A DNA stretch of 60,000 nucleotides from Adiantum capillus-veneris (GCA_014529385.2 CM043942.1:26356469-26416468), one strand, 5' to 3'. Numbered from the stretch's first letter, positions 32,560 through 50,298 are shown. The notes: generated by a model not told the origin, from the letters alone. Numbers and translations: made by a program.

Positions 32560-33070
32560 CCATTTCTTACAGGGAGAATTCAAGACATCAAACTTTCCCT
32601 AATGACACTTGCTATTCTCTTCACCCTAATCACTTAATTTTATCCATTATACACCCAAACAAATTTGCCATAAGAGATCCAATCATTTTAATCCGATAGT
32701 TACTTACATTCTTTGCATCCCCTCCTTTAAGAAAATGCTTGACCCAATTAGTGCTCCAATCACAAGGCATACCATGTTGAAGTGCAAGGTTGAATATATC
32801 ACACATACATGTAAAATCTCCCGTTCATTTAATCATTTCTGGCTTGATACCTTGAAGATCTCCCGCTTTGTGAGTGGCCAATTTTCAAGCTCGCCACATA
32901 CATCCTCAATAGGGAAGAAAGAGGTCATACATGAGAGTGAACCATATAATGGCATATTTCTAGAATTTGGTTGCTCATGTAGCTGCCTACAATGTATGTA
33001 CATATCCATAAGATTCAACTTACCAAAAATCTCAACCCGCTTGTCCCTCAAGATTCTCCAAAATCTTCCA
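32560..33070 (-). pseudogene. LINE-like reverse transcriptase fragment
   Basis: On the minus strand, a frame from about 33060 to 32833 continues after one stop into HGMPCDWSTNWVKHFLKGGD and NVSNYR, then MIGSLMANLFGCIMD. The pattern (DW..., K-x-GD, NYR, then a hydrophobic L-x-LFG segment) is that of the first RT motifs of non-LTR retrotransposons. The catalytic YADD region is not present, and the sequence loses coding character near 32600. The upstream endonuclease is also missing. Confidence 0.5.
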
Positions 33071-33350
33071 TATGTGCATGCCGTTTCTAGGACTTGAAGA
33101 AATTGATGCTTGACTTCGCATGTTCATCTCTTCTTTTGAATCAATGTCTTGTATATATGCAAATGAATTTAATAGTTTTCAACTTTATCAAGGACTTTCA
33201 ATCATGTTGACATTTTTTATCAAACCACCTTTTAGGTGATCCATCTTTGTTGATACCATGGACATACTTTATGGCAAAGCATGCTTTGGCACAAGAATAA
33301 ATAAATTTCTTTAAAGATTCCCATTTAGTTTCCAATAGTGCGTCATATTG

Positions 33351-33351
33351 A

Positions 33352-33403
<52 letters not shown>

Positions 33404-33491
33404 GGGAAGAGAGATAGATATAGAGAGGGATTGATAGAGAGACAAGGGGAGAGGAAAAGATAAAGATAGAGAGAGAGAGAGAGAGAGATAG
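33351..33491. repeat. (GA)n microsatellite, interrupted
   Basis: A pure GA run at about 33355-33400 is followed by an imperfect purine tract and a second GA run at about 33465-33489. Confidence 0.95.
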
Positions 33492-33679
33492 ACTTTGTTA
33501 TCATCCTCGGAGGTCAAATATGACCTATGGCACCAAAGTTACATGTGATGTAGTATTGTGTGGATGATGAGTGATTCTCGATGCTCCAAAATTGTGGTGA
33601 TAAGAGTCGCAATGGAGAGCCCACATTTTGGCTAGGAGAGAGAAGTGTGTAGGTCTAAGTCATGGCTAAAATGTAAGGG

Positions 33680-34760
33680 AAGTAAGTTCGGATGTGACCA
33701 ACAGTTGAGAACTCTATCAATGTGTGCTACTCAGACTCTTAAACTTGCAGTGAGCATAATATGCACACTCAATTTGATTCTTCTTCACTGTCCCAATGTC
33801 TTCTGTCACATTAAAGCGCTGACAAGGGGATAGGCTCAAGCCTATAAGGGTAAGTACGGTTTCCTCTTTCAATAAAGAACATGTTTTTGTAGTTTGGGAA
33901 AATATGGGTGGGTAATGTATGAAGCGTGACCCCCCAGATTTCTCCCAAGCCGTAATACATTGGCGTTGTAGAAAAACTTTATTCACTTGGGAGTCTATTG
34001 AGATATCATGTAGCAAGTGTAATGCATCCCATCTTCCAAACCACTTATTTATATCTTGCATCCATCACCTGCTCAAGATCTTGCTTTTATGCGTCTTTTG
34101 AACTTTTATGTTTGCTTCCCATGCGATTGTAGAAAGTCCATGTAAGGGGTTTTCACGCATCTTTATCATGTACTCCACAACCCTTTCCATGCCCATAACC
34201 TCAATTGGAAGAAATCTTGAATCAAGAAGTAGAAACATATATGGTAATTTTGTCTTAACTTGGAGAAAATTGAAAGATGCTTTTGGACATTCACTCCATG
34301 AACAACGGAGAAAGATGTCAAATACTCCCAAAGAAAATAGTCATACTAGATTTTCTCAGATGTTTACACAAGAGATTACATGTGTGGAGGCTCTCTTAAT
34401 ATATTCATGTCATTCCATGAATCAATTACTTGATAGCTAGGCCATGCCTACTTGCTTTTGGACATTCACTCCATAAACAAAGGAGAAAGATGTCAAATAC
34501 TCCCAAAGAAAATAGTCATACTATATTTTTTCAAGTGTTTACACAAGAGATTACATACATGGAGGCTCTCTTAATCTATTCATGTCGTGCCATAATCAAT
34601 TTCTTAATAGCTAGACCATGCCTACTTGCTACCCATAAAAACCATCTTTTGGATTGGATGCACCTTTTGTATAGAGCCAATAATGTAAAGTGCTCACCGT
34701 TGTGTACATATACAACGATTGAGAGCCCATCTATCCTCCTCAATTCTTATCAGGCAGAGT
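33680..34760 (-). pseudogene. LINE-like ORF C-terminal region
   Basis: Minus-strand frames 34331-34065 and 34061-33717 abut through a single stop and read as one protein. It includes FNFLQVKTKLPYMFLLL, LPIEVMGMERVVEY, HKSKIL and MQDINKWFGRWDALHLLHD. From memory of plant LINE ORF2 proteins, a segment of this type follows the RT in some lineages. Upstream, between 34331 and 34760, the frame is disrupted by a 175-bp tandem duplication. It lies on the wrong side of the RT fragment for a single minus-strand LINE, so at least two copies or a rearrangement are present. Confidence 0.4.
34279..34628. repeat. 175-bp tandem duplication
   Basis: Unit 34279-34453 is repeated at 34454-34628 with scattered differences. 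Both units contain GCTTTTGGACATTCACTCCA near their start and end in CCATGCCTACTTGC. Confidence 0.85.
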
Positions 34761-35449
34761 AGTTGATGTTATTGCAGAAGCGTAAACAATAATGGATTGG
34801 ACGTACTGTCATCTTATTCACATGCCATGCATACATATCAGAAAAATAGATTAATAGATTCTCTCATGACTTAGTTGTGAATAAGATTCAAACTGCAGAA
34901 AATATATTGCTTAGTTGCAGCATTGATTATGTCTCTAGGAGTGTTATTTTTAGGGGTATGACTCAGCTAATATGCAATCACTCCATAGATGTTGAGAGTC
35001 ATGATTTGAGCTCAGCACAATTGTGCTTTCAAGGAAAGAAGTCCGCAATCTATCAAGGGTTTGTGATTCAACTTTCTCAATTGATTCCAAACACATTTGA
35101 CCACCCACGGTAGACTATGTTCGTCATCGTTGACTGCTAGGTTGAGCAGTTTTCATGCAAAATCTAACCAAGTGGTTTGACATTGTAGCAACTAACCAAA
35201 GGGTTTGGATTGCAAAGGCAACATCCGGGGTTACTAGTTTCTACTGCTTGTTTTTCACTAATCTTTCATTAGTGCTCAAAAGGTCACCCATATATTACCT
35301 CTTTAAGATTGGTTTCATGGTAAGACATCTTTCTAGTTGTATCTTTCGAGGTTACAAAGTGCACGCAACTACGAGTAAGTAAACGTTATGTTCAACATCC
35401 AAGTATGCATATAATTTGATTTGTTTCAAAAAAAAAATCAAGTCAGATG
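34761..35449. other. Unassigned AT-rich region
   Basis: No recognised gene. The plus-strand frames at 34877 and 35155 lack known motifs. Confidence 0.35.
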
Positions 35450-36080
35450 AATAAGCTTAAATGCTTTCATCCATTTTTCTCTTCAAAGACATAAGAAGGT
35501 CATGTACATGCAAAGAATTTTGGATCATAGGGTCCCAACTATATTCTACATTATGCAATTATGGAACTATATGTAGGGTTTCCTTTGGCACATGTTGTCA
35601 CATGGGATACAATATGTTCTAAAAACTCAAGGAGTTTGGTATAGCCAGTGTAGAGCAAAGTATATGAGAGTCACTCTCCCTAAAGGCACTGAGTGTTTAT
35701 TGTTACCTCCACACACAAGTACATCTCGTATTTTTTCATATATTCTTTTTTGAGATATATTCAACATGCGGAGAACATAAGTCTCTGAGACTAACACTAC
35801 CGTCCGTTATATCAATTATGTGTCACAACAAAGTCCTCAGGTGTAGGTCAAATCCGTTTGCTAGATCATTTTGAACACACTGTATCAAGAATAATTTTCA
35901 CGGTTAAAAATTATTGGATACTTAGAACGACTTGTTAAGGTTACAAGTGCTGCTAAACAACATTAACTGATGGTTGTTTATGCATATATCAAAGCTATGT
36001 GCTGTTAATGAAAATGTTGTACCTAGAAGTGACTTATATTCCACATTCTATTATGATTACAAGACCAACGAATTTGAATA
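35450..36080 (+). mobile_element. Relic related to the interior of element A
   Basis: The segment matches the reverse complement of about 2230-2850. Shared blocks include GGCACATGTTGTCACATGGG, ACTCAAGGAGTT, GACTTGTTAAGG and AAACAACATTA. Identity is moderate, with many small indels. No LTR, PBS or PPT is preserved at its ends. It shows that element A belongs to an older dispersed family. Confidence 0.65.
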
Positions 36081-36774
36081 CGATGCTTACGCTTAAGGTG
36101 TATAGTTACACAATCAGCTTTGCAAAGAGAAATTCCCAACGTCTCAATAAATTTGGTGGTTTTGCTTATGGTTGATAGTAGCATGCTTAAAAGGATCAAA
36201 ACACACCTTTCACCTTTGGCATCAATGGCAAAAAATCACAAGCCCCAGAGTTAGTCCGATATGTATGTTCCCTTAATCATAGACATGTGCTTCTCCTCTA
36301 CGATATAAGCTTCCTTGCATTTGTGGGTGTTTCTTTTATCATACCAATGTGCTTCTTTCTGTCAAGTATAAGCTTCCTTGCAATCAAGCATGTCGCTTGT
36401 AGCGTACAATGTGCTTCTCCTATCAAATATAAGCTTCCTTGCATTCCAGTATGCTCCTTGGAAATGTGAAGGGACAATCATCCCCCTCTCTTTATGTATA
36501 ATAAATAGCGCACAGATAGCCATGGAGACGTACTCTTATTGAGCCATATGGAAATCATTGGCGCTTGATCTCTTCGTAAGAAGCCTTAATTACGTGGGAC
36601 ATAGTTGACATCTACAATGTGCAAAATGAGAAGCAAGGAAAGCTTGATATCTGTAAGTTGATGTAGTTATGATCAAGGCAAGAGTTGTTGCTGTGAGCTA
36701 GAGGATGTCTAATTAGCATACCGAGACACTCTTCTTGAAGCCATTGAAAGGATGATAATGATGAGGCGACGCCA
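36081..36774. other. Region 3' of the SEC14-like gene
   Basis: No gene recognised; it probably contains the 3' UTR of the minus-strand gene. Three imperfect repeats of about 65 bp containing TATAAGCTTCCTTGCAT lie at about 36300-36445. Confidence 0.4.
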
Positions 36775-42255
<5,481 letters not shown>

Positions 42256-42360
42256 GATTACGAATGAAAGAATCTCTCTTCACCTCACTTAATCCCTCAA
42301 TGCAGAAAAACAGACAGTAGCGCAACCGATCTAAGTGAGAAGCACAAAGGGGCTCTCACC

Positions 42361-42366
42361 TTTATA
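42361..42366 (-). promoter_or_regulatory. TATA box of the SEC14-like gene
   Basis: The minus strand reads CTATGTATAAAGGTGAG. The box lies about 105 bp upstream of the ATG, leaving room for a 5' UTR of about 75 nt with CT-rich sequence. Confidence 0.55.
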
Positions 42367-42969
42367 CATAGCAGGACTTGTAGGAGTACTGAGAGGCATT
42401 CAAGGTGTTATTTCCCCGAGGCCTGGGCATGTCTAGTCATGTTGAGTGCCGAAACCAGCTGTACGACACAGTAAAGCCTCTTGTAGAATCTGCAGGCTCA
42501 ATTAGATGGTGTGGCATAGGCAGGCACAAGTCCCCATCAAATATCCATGGAGGCATCGCCTTGTATGGCGCAATTTCCGCATGCGCAGAAATGCAGGGCT
42601 CGGTGAAGAGCAAGCCACGCTACCACTGGGTAGTCTCACAGTGAATTACCCAACAAGTGAGAGCCAAGTCTTTAAAGGACTCGTCCCCCTTTTTTAAAAA
42701 AAAACCCTATTGGTCCATGTGCTAGTGTAGTATCATGTGTTGAAAGGTTTGACTAGGGACACTATCGGTTAAGCCCTCAGCCACCCCGTATTTTAATTCA
42801 ATATGGTCAAGCCTGCAAATAGTTGGATGTAGCTTGCAGACATTAGGTATAGTTTTTTTACGCGATGTAGCGAGCAAACCACATGTGTGTTTGTGTATGT
42901 GTGTGTACTGTTTATGCGGTCCCATCGGGCTTAGTATAGAATTATGTAGAGCAACAAGCCACTACCTGG
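42367..42969. other. Upstream region of the SEC14-like gene
   Basis: No gene seen. The part at 42400-42650 is GC-richer than its surroundings and has short GC palindromes (for example GCATGCGC), compatible with promoter DNA. Confidence 0.35.
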
Positions 42970-42993
42970 GTGTGTATGTGTGAGTGTGTGTGT

Positions 42994-43058
<65 letters not shown>
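42970..43058. repeat. (GT)n microsatellite
   Basis: About 88 bp of GT with a few TATG interruptions at the left end. Confidence 0.95.
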
Positions 43059-43059
<1 letters not shown>

Positions 43060-43182
43060 CTTCTGGAAATCAGACCGATTGTGAGCATGCCCAGCCATTC
43101 AGGCTAACGAGACCCATATGTGTGTGTATGGTTGATGCAGTTTCTTCTAGCATAGTATTCATGTAGCGTAAAGAGTCACCAC

Positions 43183-43246
<64 letters not shown>
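43183..43246. repeat. (GT)n microsatellite, second
   Basis: About 64 bp of pure GT, 125 bp downstream of the previous one. Confidence 0.95.
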
Positions 43247-43247
<1 letters not shown>

Positions 43248-43249
<2 letters not shown>

Positions 43250-45151
43250 GAACTTACTAGAATTATGCAAGGTGAAGCTTCACTTTATCATTTTAATCTT
43301 TACCATTCTAAAAGAATAGAATGCAAGAGCAGTCAAGCCATGTAAGGAAGTGAAATGAAAGGTAACAAGTGAAAGGGTCACGACAGCTTTCAAAAACAAT
43401 AAGAAAGTGATAAAATTGTTAGGTTGAATTAAACTGGTATCACTGTTTGGGAAAGGATTACCTCAGCTTAGTCTTGATTCGATTGAAAATCGAGACTAGC
43501 TAAGTGCAAACCATGGTAAATGGAAGAAAAACCGATGAAATATATGAGAAATTCGTCCAAAAATTTTACAAATCTCAAAATTTTTGCTAGTATTTCTGAT
43601 TTTCTTCTTTGTGAGGAAGAAACTTGATCAGCAGGCCGCTTAATAAAAGAGACTTTCTCGAACGTGAACACTAACTGGAATCAAGCTATAAAATGCAAGA
43701 AATGTAAATCCATGTGAAGTTGTGAAATGAAAGGTGAAATAAAAAGAACTAATTAATATATATGTGTATGCATAGAAATTATTACCATTATGCAAAGTGA
43801 AGCTTCACTTTAGTATTGTAAAACAATAGAATGCAAAAAAAACATGTCTTTGTGTGTAAAATTTACTAAAATTTATGCAAGGTGAAGCTTTACTTTAGCA
43901 TTCTAAAACAATAGAATTCAACAAAAGTAAAGACATATCAGGATGTGAAATGAAAGGTAAGTCTCCATCATGTCATAATGTGAAATGAAAGGAGTCTCCC
44001 TAACCCAACACAACACTAAGGGTTTCTTTTAGAAAGCCAAAAAGGTGTGTTTTCTCTTAATGTTTCAAAGAAGAAGAGAATTCATCTCAAATGAATTAAA
44101 CCAATACTAAAAGAAGCATAACATAAATCTTTAGCTCACCATTTCCCACACAATACAACATGTAGTTGTGGAATATCACAATCACGTGATCGTAGATATG
44201 GCCAATAGATTCATTTTGGGCTAAAGCAGTAAATGCATTGGTGTATATCTTTAATTGTACCTATATCAAGGCTTTAAAGAGTATGACACCTAAAGAAGCA
44301 TACTCGTGTAAGAATCGTCAACCTTGCATTTCAAAGCTTTTGAGTGTTTATGTTACTTATACATTCTAGGTTTTATAAGAACCAAGCTACATGCCAAGAG
44401 TAAGTATGCGTGTCTTGTTGCGATATAGTGAAAACTCCAAGCATACAGAGAGTTCTCTAATTTAATGCTTGACAAGGTCGCTTACACAAGGACAACATCG
44501 AGAAAACTACATTAAATTTTATATATGTACAAGAGTGTTTGGATAGGTATAGGTTTTATAATTTTCAGCTCATAAGGTCAATTGTTTGGTTAATAATCGT
44601 GATCGATGATTGACAAGGTAGATTAAAATATGCAAGGCATGCAAAACGATGCAATAAGTTTTTGATGGACGTTTATTTTTCCCTATACACATTTTCTATT
44701 GTGCTTTGGACAAGGGTATTTGTTTCTAAGCATTTATTTTGCCATTTAAAGGCCTTAGTGCACTATGGGTGAAGGTAGTTCAATTTTCATTGCTTGACAA
44801 GTGTCCCCTAGAAGGCTTGAAAATTTGTGAAATGAAAAGAAATCATGGTCTTTTAAATGCTATTTTCTAAAGTCGCATTCACCTTTTTCTATTAAAAAGT
44901 TATACACAAGACTTTGATCCCAAGATCTATGATGTAAAGTATAGATAAAGGGTCCCTTGATTTAAAGAAGTCATAAAGATTCATTTCACTAATTTGTTTC
45001 ATTATTTTTTATGTTTACTAAATTTATCTTTTCTTATTAAAAAAAGCGCTAAAATATTTTATTGTTTTTATTTTACCTTCTTCTCATTATTTGTTTCAAA
45101 ATGTTGATGTGTTATGTGCACCTTTCACCTTATTTAAGTAGGGCCCCGCCA
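43248..45151. other. Intergenic AT-rich DNA with three copies of a ~65-bp repeat
   Basis: No gene recognised. Repeats starting TTATGCAA(G/A)GTGAAGCTT and ending in CAATAGAAT or AGAATAGAAT lie at 43263-43330, 43788-43835 and 43872-43922. The copy at 43368-43438 of the dispersed repeat also lies here. Confidence 0.5.
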
Positions 45152-45971
45152 TTAAACTTGATTGATGTTACCGAGGAACCATCACAAAGTACACATGTGG
45201 TACCAATAAATGTTCTCACACGATCGATGCTTCAAAAACAAAATTAGTTTCTTTAGGAAAGAGACACGGCATCAATTGCCCAATCTCAGAAGAAGAAGAA
45301 AACACGAAGAAAGAGATCATCGCAAAAAGCAACGAAGTTAGACCCCAGTTCAAAGACAAACATAGGGACTGGTGACGACCTCGAATATATAAACGACGCT
45401 GAAGAGAATTTTGATTCAGGTGAAACCACGGAGACCAAAACGACCACTATGAAAGAAACCAACAAGGAAGATCGTCATGAGCCACAATGGTCAAGACCCA
45501 AGAAGCTTATCCAAACCCTACAGAGGAGATCGAGCGAGTCAAGCAATTAAGGAGTTTGGTAGAAGATACCCAAAGGGATCTAGAGCCTAGGCAGATGCAG
45601 ATTATAGACACAGTGTTCCCTACGCAACAACAACCTCACAAAGTCCATAGACCCCTAGCCATACCTAGTGTCATCCAAGAAGAAAGTGAAAGTCATGGGA
45701 AAGTGGGCGTACTCACTTCTTGTTGGAGAGAATGTTTACAGAGGGACTACGTGACCCTATCAAAGAAATGGAGGTCCCACCACATCAAGGGATTGAGGTC
45801 CAAAAGGTACCGTTAAATATTACCAAATTGATGGATTTCATGGCTTCAAAAGTTAGAACCACCATCATGTCCAAACTATATGGAGACCCCGAGCTATTCT
45901 TAGCTCTTTGACCTTTCCTCAATGGAGAACTGTAGGTCGGGCTACCACAATTTGCACAGATGGATGGAGCT
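45152..45971 (+). pseudogene. Gypsy 3 gag C-terminal linker
   Basis: Frames 45487-45816 and 45720-45911 cover the linker (EEIERVKQLRSLVEDTQR, FPTQQQPHKVHRPLAIPSV) and VRTTIMSKLYGDPELFLAL. Frameshifts and a stop after LFLAL prevent expression. Confidence 0.6.
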
Positions 45972-46230
45972 CTGACTCTCCTTCCTCTCACTGGAGCAAT
46001 TCAAATTCTCTCACTGACTCTCCTTCCTCTCGTTGGGCTTTCTGGAGCTGAGAGGCTACACCCCAAAGCACTCACTCTCGTATGTATTCTTTCAAGAACA
46101 GTCTCCTAAGAGTAGGGTAAATTGTTTTTTCTTCCACCCTTATGTCGTAATTCTCTAATGAATCTATCAAGCAATTGGTTATTGTTGAAGCGCTCATTTG
46201 GATTACATCGAGAATTCAAATGCTTCAAAC
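45972..46230. other. 259-bp foreign insert inside gypsy 3
   Basis: The sequence has no counterpart in elements 1 and 2. It contains a repeated CTGACTCTCCTTCCTCTC. It is flanked on the left by GCACAGATGGATGGAGCTC (ending near 45973) and on the right by its exact reverse complement (46231-46249). Confidence 0.6.
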
Positions 46231-46321
46231 TGAGCTCCATCCATCTGTGCTTCAGTGATCATTTGATTGCTCAATGTCCAAATAATCCAAATGCACCGAA
46301 GAGCTATCACAATTTGCACAG
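46231..46321 (+). other. Misplaced gag fragment in gypsy 3
   Basis: TGATCATTTGATTGCTCAATGTCC encodes the second half of the last gag zinc knuckle (DHLIAQCPNNPNAPK). It belongs about 900 bp upstream in the family order. It is followed by a second copy of the CACAATTTGCACAGATGG block. Confidence 0.6.
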
Positions 46322-47714
46322 ATGGATGGAGCTGGGGAGATGCCAATAGACGAGGAACACTTAGATCCACAACCCAACCTAGATGAGAACCTTGTTATAG
46401 AAATACATGTTAACAAGTTGGGACAATACTTTGAGGGTGATGAATCCAATGCGACCATACCAATCACTACTAACGGATTAACTGTGAAGGGAATCCTTGA
46501 TGGTGGCACTGGGGTTAGCATTGTGACTAAAAATTGCTAGGAAACTATGGGAAGACCTCACCTTGCGACCACAACCATAGTAGTGAAGATGGCCAATGGG
46601 TCTATTGTTAAATCTATTGGAATGCTAGAAGATATCAAGATCAGGGTCTTTGGACATAAAATAAGGATTAGATTCATTGTTATGGATTTCTCCAAACACA
46701 CTATGGCATCGGAGATGATCTTAGGACGTCCTTTCATGAGGGAAGAAAAAATGGTGCATGACTGGTCTAAAAACCATGTCTACTTGAAGTTCCAAGATTT
46801 TGTCATTCCAGTGGATCTTGTTACTGGTCGAGTACATCCTCTAGGAAATAGGTTTATAATTGATCATAGATCTGACACCACAGTTCACTCGGCCCCATTG
46901 CAGTATTGTTACACGTGTAAAGCGGACACTGATGTTGGGGAAGATTCTCCTTATATGGATGTACTACCTGGGATGACTGAGTCGGACAATGTGGATTGGG
47001 TCCACCTAGGAGCAACCATAGACACTTGGGAAAATAGGGAGACAACCTGGGTAACGCCTGAGGGGGATGAAATGCCAGCACTCGTACCCTTAAATATACT
47101 AGAATCAATGCATATAGCTTCTGATGATCTACAAGATGAAAGTTTGACTGGCATTGGAACCAGTAGCGCCTCACAAGACTATAGCCCACACGATTTGGGG
47201 TCAGAATCATCAGTTGAAATTGACTCTGAGGACGAAGAATCTGAGTTAAATCTTAATGCAAATGTGGGGACAAACCATTCAGGGCCCAGTGGTAACCTAG
47301 ATAACAATCTATCCAAGGGAGCAGAAGACGCAAGTAGTGATTCATCTAGTGACTCTTCACTAGAGATCGGCCGTAATCGAGAATTAAACAAGAAGAGTAA
47401 GAGATATAAGAGGCGCTCATCGGAAGTTGGTAGATAACTGGGGTGAATAGCTTCAAAGCGTTATGTGGTGTAGTCCACAACCCATTGACATCGCACAACT
47501 AGAGGCTACAGAGAAGCCAAAGTTGAGTTGTACTGTAAGGAGACGACAAAATCGAGAGTTAGCTCAACAACAAAAGGAATCAGAAGTGAAATCACGGTCC
47601 ACAAAACAACAGGACTCCACAGACTTACACCCTGCACCTGAACATTTCAAATCCTATACCACAGAGGAACGTAAGGTTGTGTATACAAAGGCTCAAAGAA
47701 AACCTATCGATGGG
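46322..47714 (+). pseudogene. Gypsy 3 PR1 and linker
   Basis: PR1 reads GILDGGTGVSIVTKNC followed by TAG, the same nonsense position as in element 1. It then continues with ILGRPFMREEKMVHDWS. Unlike elements 1 and 2, the codon after YLKF is CAA (Gln), so the frame stays open from 46547 through the linker to 47437. A frame change follows, with the RT-proximal segment PQPIDIAQLEA and AQRKPIDG up to 47714. Confidence 0.65.
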
Positions 47715-49328
47715 TAAATCAAATTCTGAAGACACCTCTAATATCAAGTTGATTCTAGAGAAGCTAAAAGAGATCCAACCTTCACCTTTTACAAATCCGT
47801 ACAAACCACCATTTTGCCAAGTATGTCAGAGACCTGTGCATGATTATGAGAATTGCTATTATAACCCTAATTTCAGGGGAAGGAGACCAAGACATATTCT
47901 TTCAAACATGGAATCAAGGGTAAATGTGGTAGCACCACAACCCTTCAGGACCAAATTTCAGAACACAATCTCACTGAGGATATTTCAGCAAGGGAACTAG
48001 AAGAATGTGGAGAGGAATGACAACAACAAAACAATCCATTACAACCCTGCACTTATTGTGGAACTTTGGGACACAAGCAGGGCCCTAGTTCTGTATTGTG
48101 GGGCAAGCATAAGAATGAGAGGGGCATCACAATTGTGAATTATAATCCTAAATGCAGTTCTCTTGATAGAGATTTCTCTTAAAGTTGAAAAATAGCAAAG
48201 CTAGCCAAAAAGAAGAGAACGAACAAGTCTCCTAAAATGTTCTCAATGGGATTGACAAGTGTCAAAGGTGATAGAAATCACTACTTTCAATGTGATTGTT
48301 CTACATGTATCTAGATTGAGAAAGTGTTGGAGAAACCTCTAGAGGTGGAAATTTTAGCAATTACAAGGTCAAAAGGCAAACTGAATGAGGAACAAGATGA
48401 TTAAGGGAATAGTCCTAAAGGTCCCATTGATTGGGAAGCCCATGATAAGATCAGAATGGGGGCACTGAAGGAAATTCAGTTAAACCAAGACACTGAAGGA
48501 TCTACAAATCCATGTCCAGCAGGGACAATGCAGGAATTGTGGGGAAATCTAGGAATGAGATCCTTAGAAGGGGCAAGATTAGTAACAGAGGCACATGATG
48601 AACCCCAATTATGCTAAATAAGTGAAAGAAGAGATCAATAAATTGTTGGAAGTTGGCTTCATTTACGTAGTGGATAAGGTGACTTGGATATCACCAATTG
48701 TTGTTGTCCCAAAGAAGAATGAGAAATCACGGTTTGTGTAGATAATAAGAAATTGAATGTTGCAACAATCACTGATCAATTGCCTTTACCATACTGTGAC
48801 ACAATGCTGGTGAGGAGATGGATAGTTTTTGGATGGTTTCAATGGATGTATAGTTTTTGGATGGTTTCAATGGATATGATCAAATCAAGATGGACCTAAA
48901 GGACAAGGATAAAACAAGTTTTATAACTGGATGGGGAGTGTATGCTTCCACAATCATAAATTTTGGTCTGAAGAATGTACAATCTACTTTTTAGAAGTGG
49001 GTCATGGAGATGTTTTATCCTTATCTGACTACCTTCATGAAGGTATTATGAATTCAATGTTTCAAGGAAAAAGCAAGATCACTTGAAGGATTTGAGGTTG
49101 TGATTTGAGAAATGCAAAGAGTCCAGATTTTCATTAAACCCTATAAAATGTTCCTTTGCTGTGAAAAGAGACATTTTGTTGGGGCATATCATCAATAAAA
49201 AAGGGATTGCAATGGATCCAAGAAAAATGGAAGCAATTGTAAAAGCTTCACCACAAAAGATAGTGAAGCAACTAATGAGGTTCATTGGTCAAGTGAAGTG
49301 GCATAGAAAGTTCTTGAGGTACATGTTA
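47715..49328 (+). pseudogene. Gypsy element E, gag knuckle and RT relic, left part
   Basis: After an abrupt junction with element 3, a frame carries a CCHC knuckle, CQVCQRPVHDYENC. A decayed RT follows with WISPIVVVPKKN near 48680, DGFNGYDQIKMD near 48835-48895, and a connection segment (GHIINKKGIAMDPRKMEAI, RFIGQVKWHRKFL) at 49170-49320. Many stops are present. A 28-bp tandem duplication (48821-48876) hits the RT motif. The element is interrupted at 49328 by element D and resumes at 58086. Confidence 0.65.
48821..48876. repeat. 28-bp tandem duplication in element E RT
   Basis: ATAGTTTTTGGATGGTTTCA is repeated at a period of 28 bp, shifting the reading frame. Confidence 0.85.
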
Positions 49329-50267
49329 TGTAATGGAATTTGCCTATTCAATTTGAGAGTAGCGGAATTTAATGAGAATACTTTTAAGAAATGATTTTGT
49401 GAGCATAGAGAATTTAGAGAACATGACAACATTTGAGGACCGGATTTATGTGGAGCCGGTCCCCCCTCCAATAGGCATTTGTATTATGATTTCTCCCATA
49501 AAGAGAGACTTGTTACAATACATTCTTTGTGTTCCTTGTGACTTAGGTGAAGCAATGAAGATGGAAAGCTTCATGCATCACCATCATAGCATAACCTAAA
49601 CTTGAAGAAAGCTTTAACTATACCAAGCCTCAGTCCCAAGACCTCAAACACTTTCGAAGGTGGAGAGAGCTAGCAGGGAATGAGGGTAGGGAAGAGGAAG
49701 AAGAAACATTTCATACGAGAAAGAGCTAGTTCCTCACTTATCATAACTCTTGAGCTAGCATACATAATAGCATAGTAATGAAGAAGAAGGAGATGACAAG
49801 CTCAAGCATTGAAGCATGGCTCTTGGTTGGATTTGCACTCCATAGCCAAGAGTGTTGGTGTAGGCTCTCAACCTCTACTTGCTTGGAGAGGGAGCTCTTG
49901 CACTTTTCATAGCACACAATGAGAGTGTTTGTGAGTGTGTGTGGGTGAGTATACCCCCTAAGCACCCCCCTAGCTTGCTTGGGTTGACCCCCCCTTGTAG
50001 CTCATGCTTGAAGCTCATTGGACCCCTCCAGGCCTAGCCAATCACAAGCAGGAGCCATTACAAGCAATAGGGGTAGCCTTGGGACAAGTGTCCCCCTTTC
50101 CCCTTTGAGAGAGAGGACTTGATAAATGAAAAATCAATTAATTAAATATCCTAAATTATCATTGGACCCCTTGGGTGGCCAACCAATAGGCTTCAGGCAC
50201 ACCATGAGGGCAACATGAGGAGGAACTTGACAAGTGTCCTTGATGCCTCTTCAAGCTGGGGCTTCCC

Positions 50268-50298
<31 letters not shown>

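Larger units (their letters stand above)
45152..47714 (+). mobile_element. Gypsy element 3: mosaic fragment of the gypsy 1/2 family
   Basis: The segment begins abruptly in the gag C-terminal linker (matching element 1 at about 10546). It contains a scrambled section at 45912-46320, then PR1 and linker, and ends abruptly at about 47714 just before RT. No LTR is attached. It is closer to element 1 than to element 2, sharing the DDLQDE and TGIGTSS segments. Confidence 0.75.

Noticed and set aside
42405-42697. Plus-strand ORFs upstream of the SEC14-like gene
   Set aside because: Short, overlapping in different frames, no motif; the region is better read as promoter DNA of the minus-strand gene.
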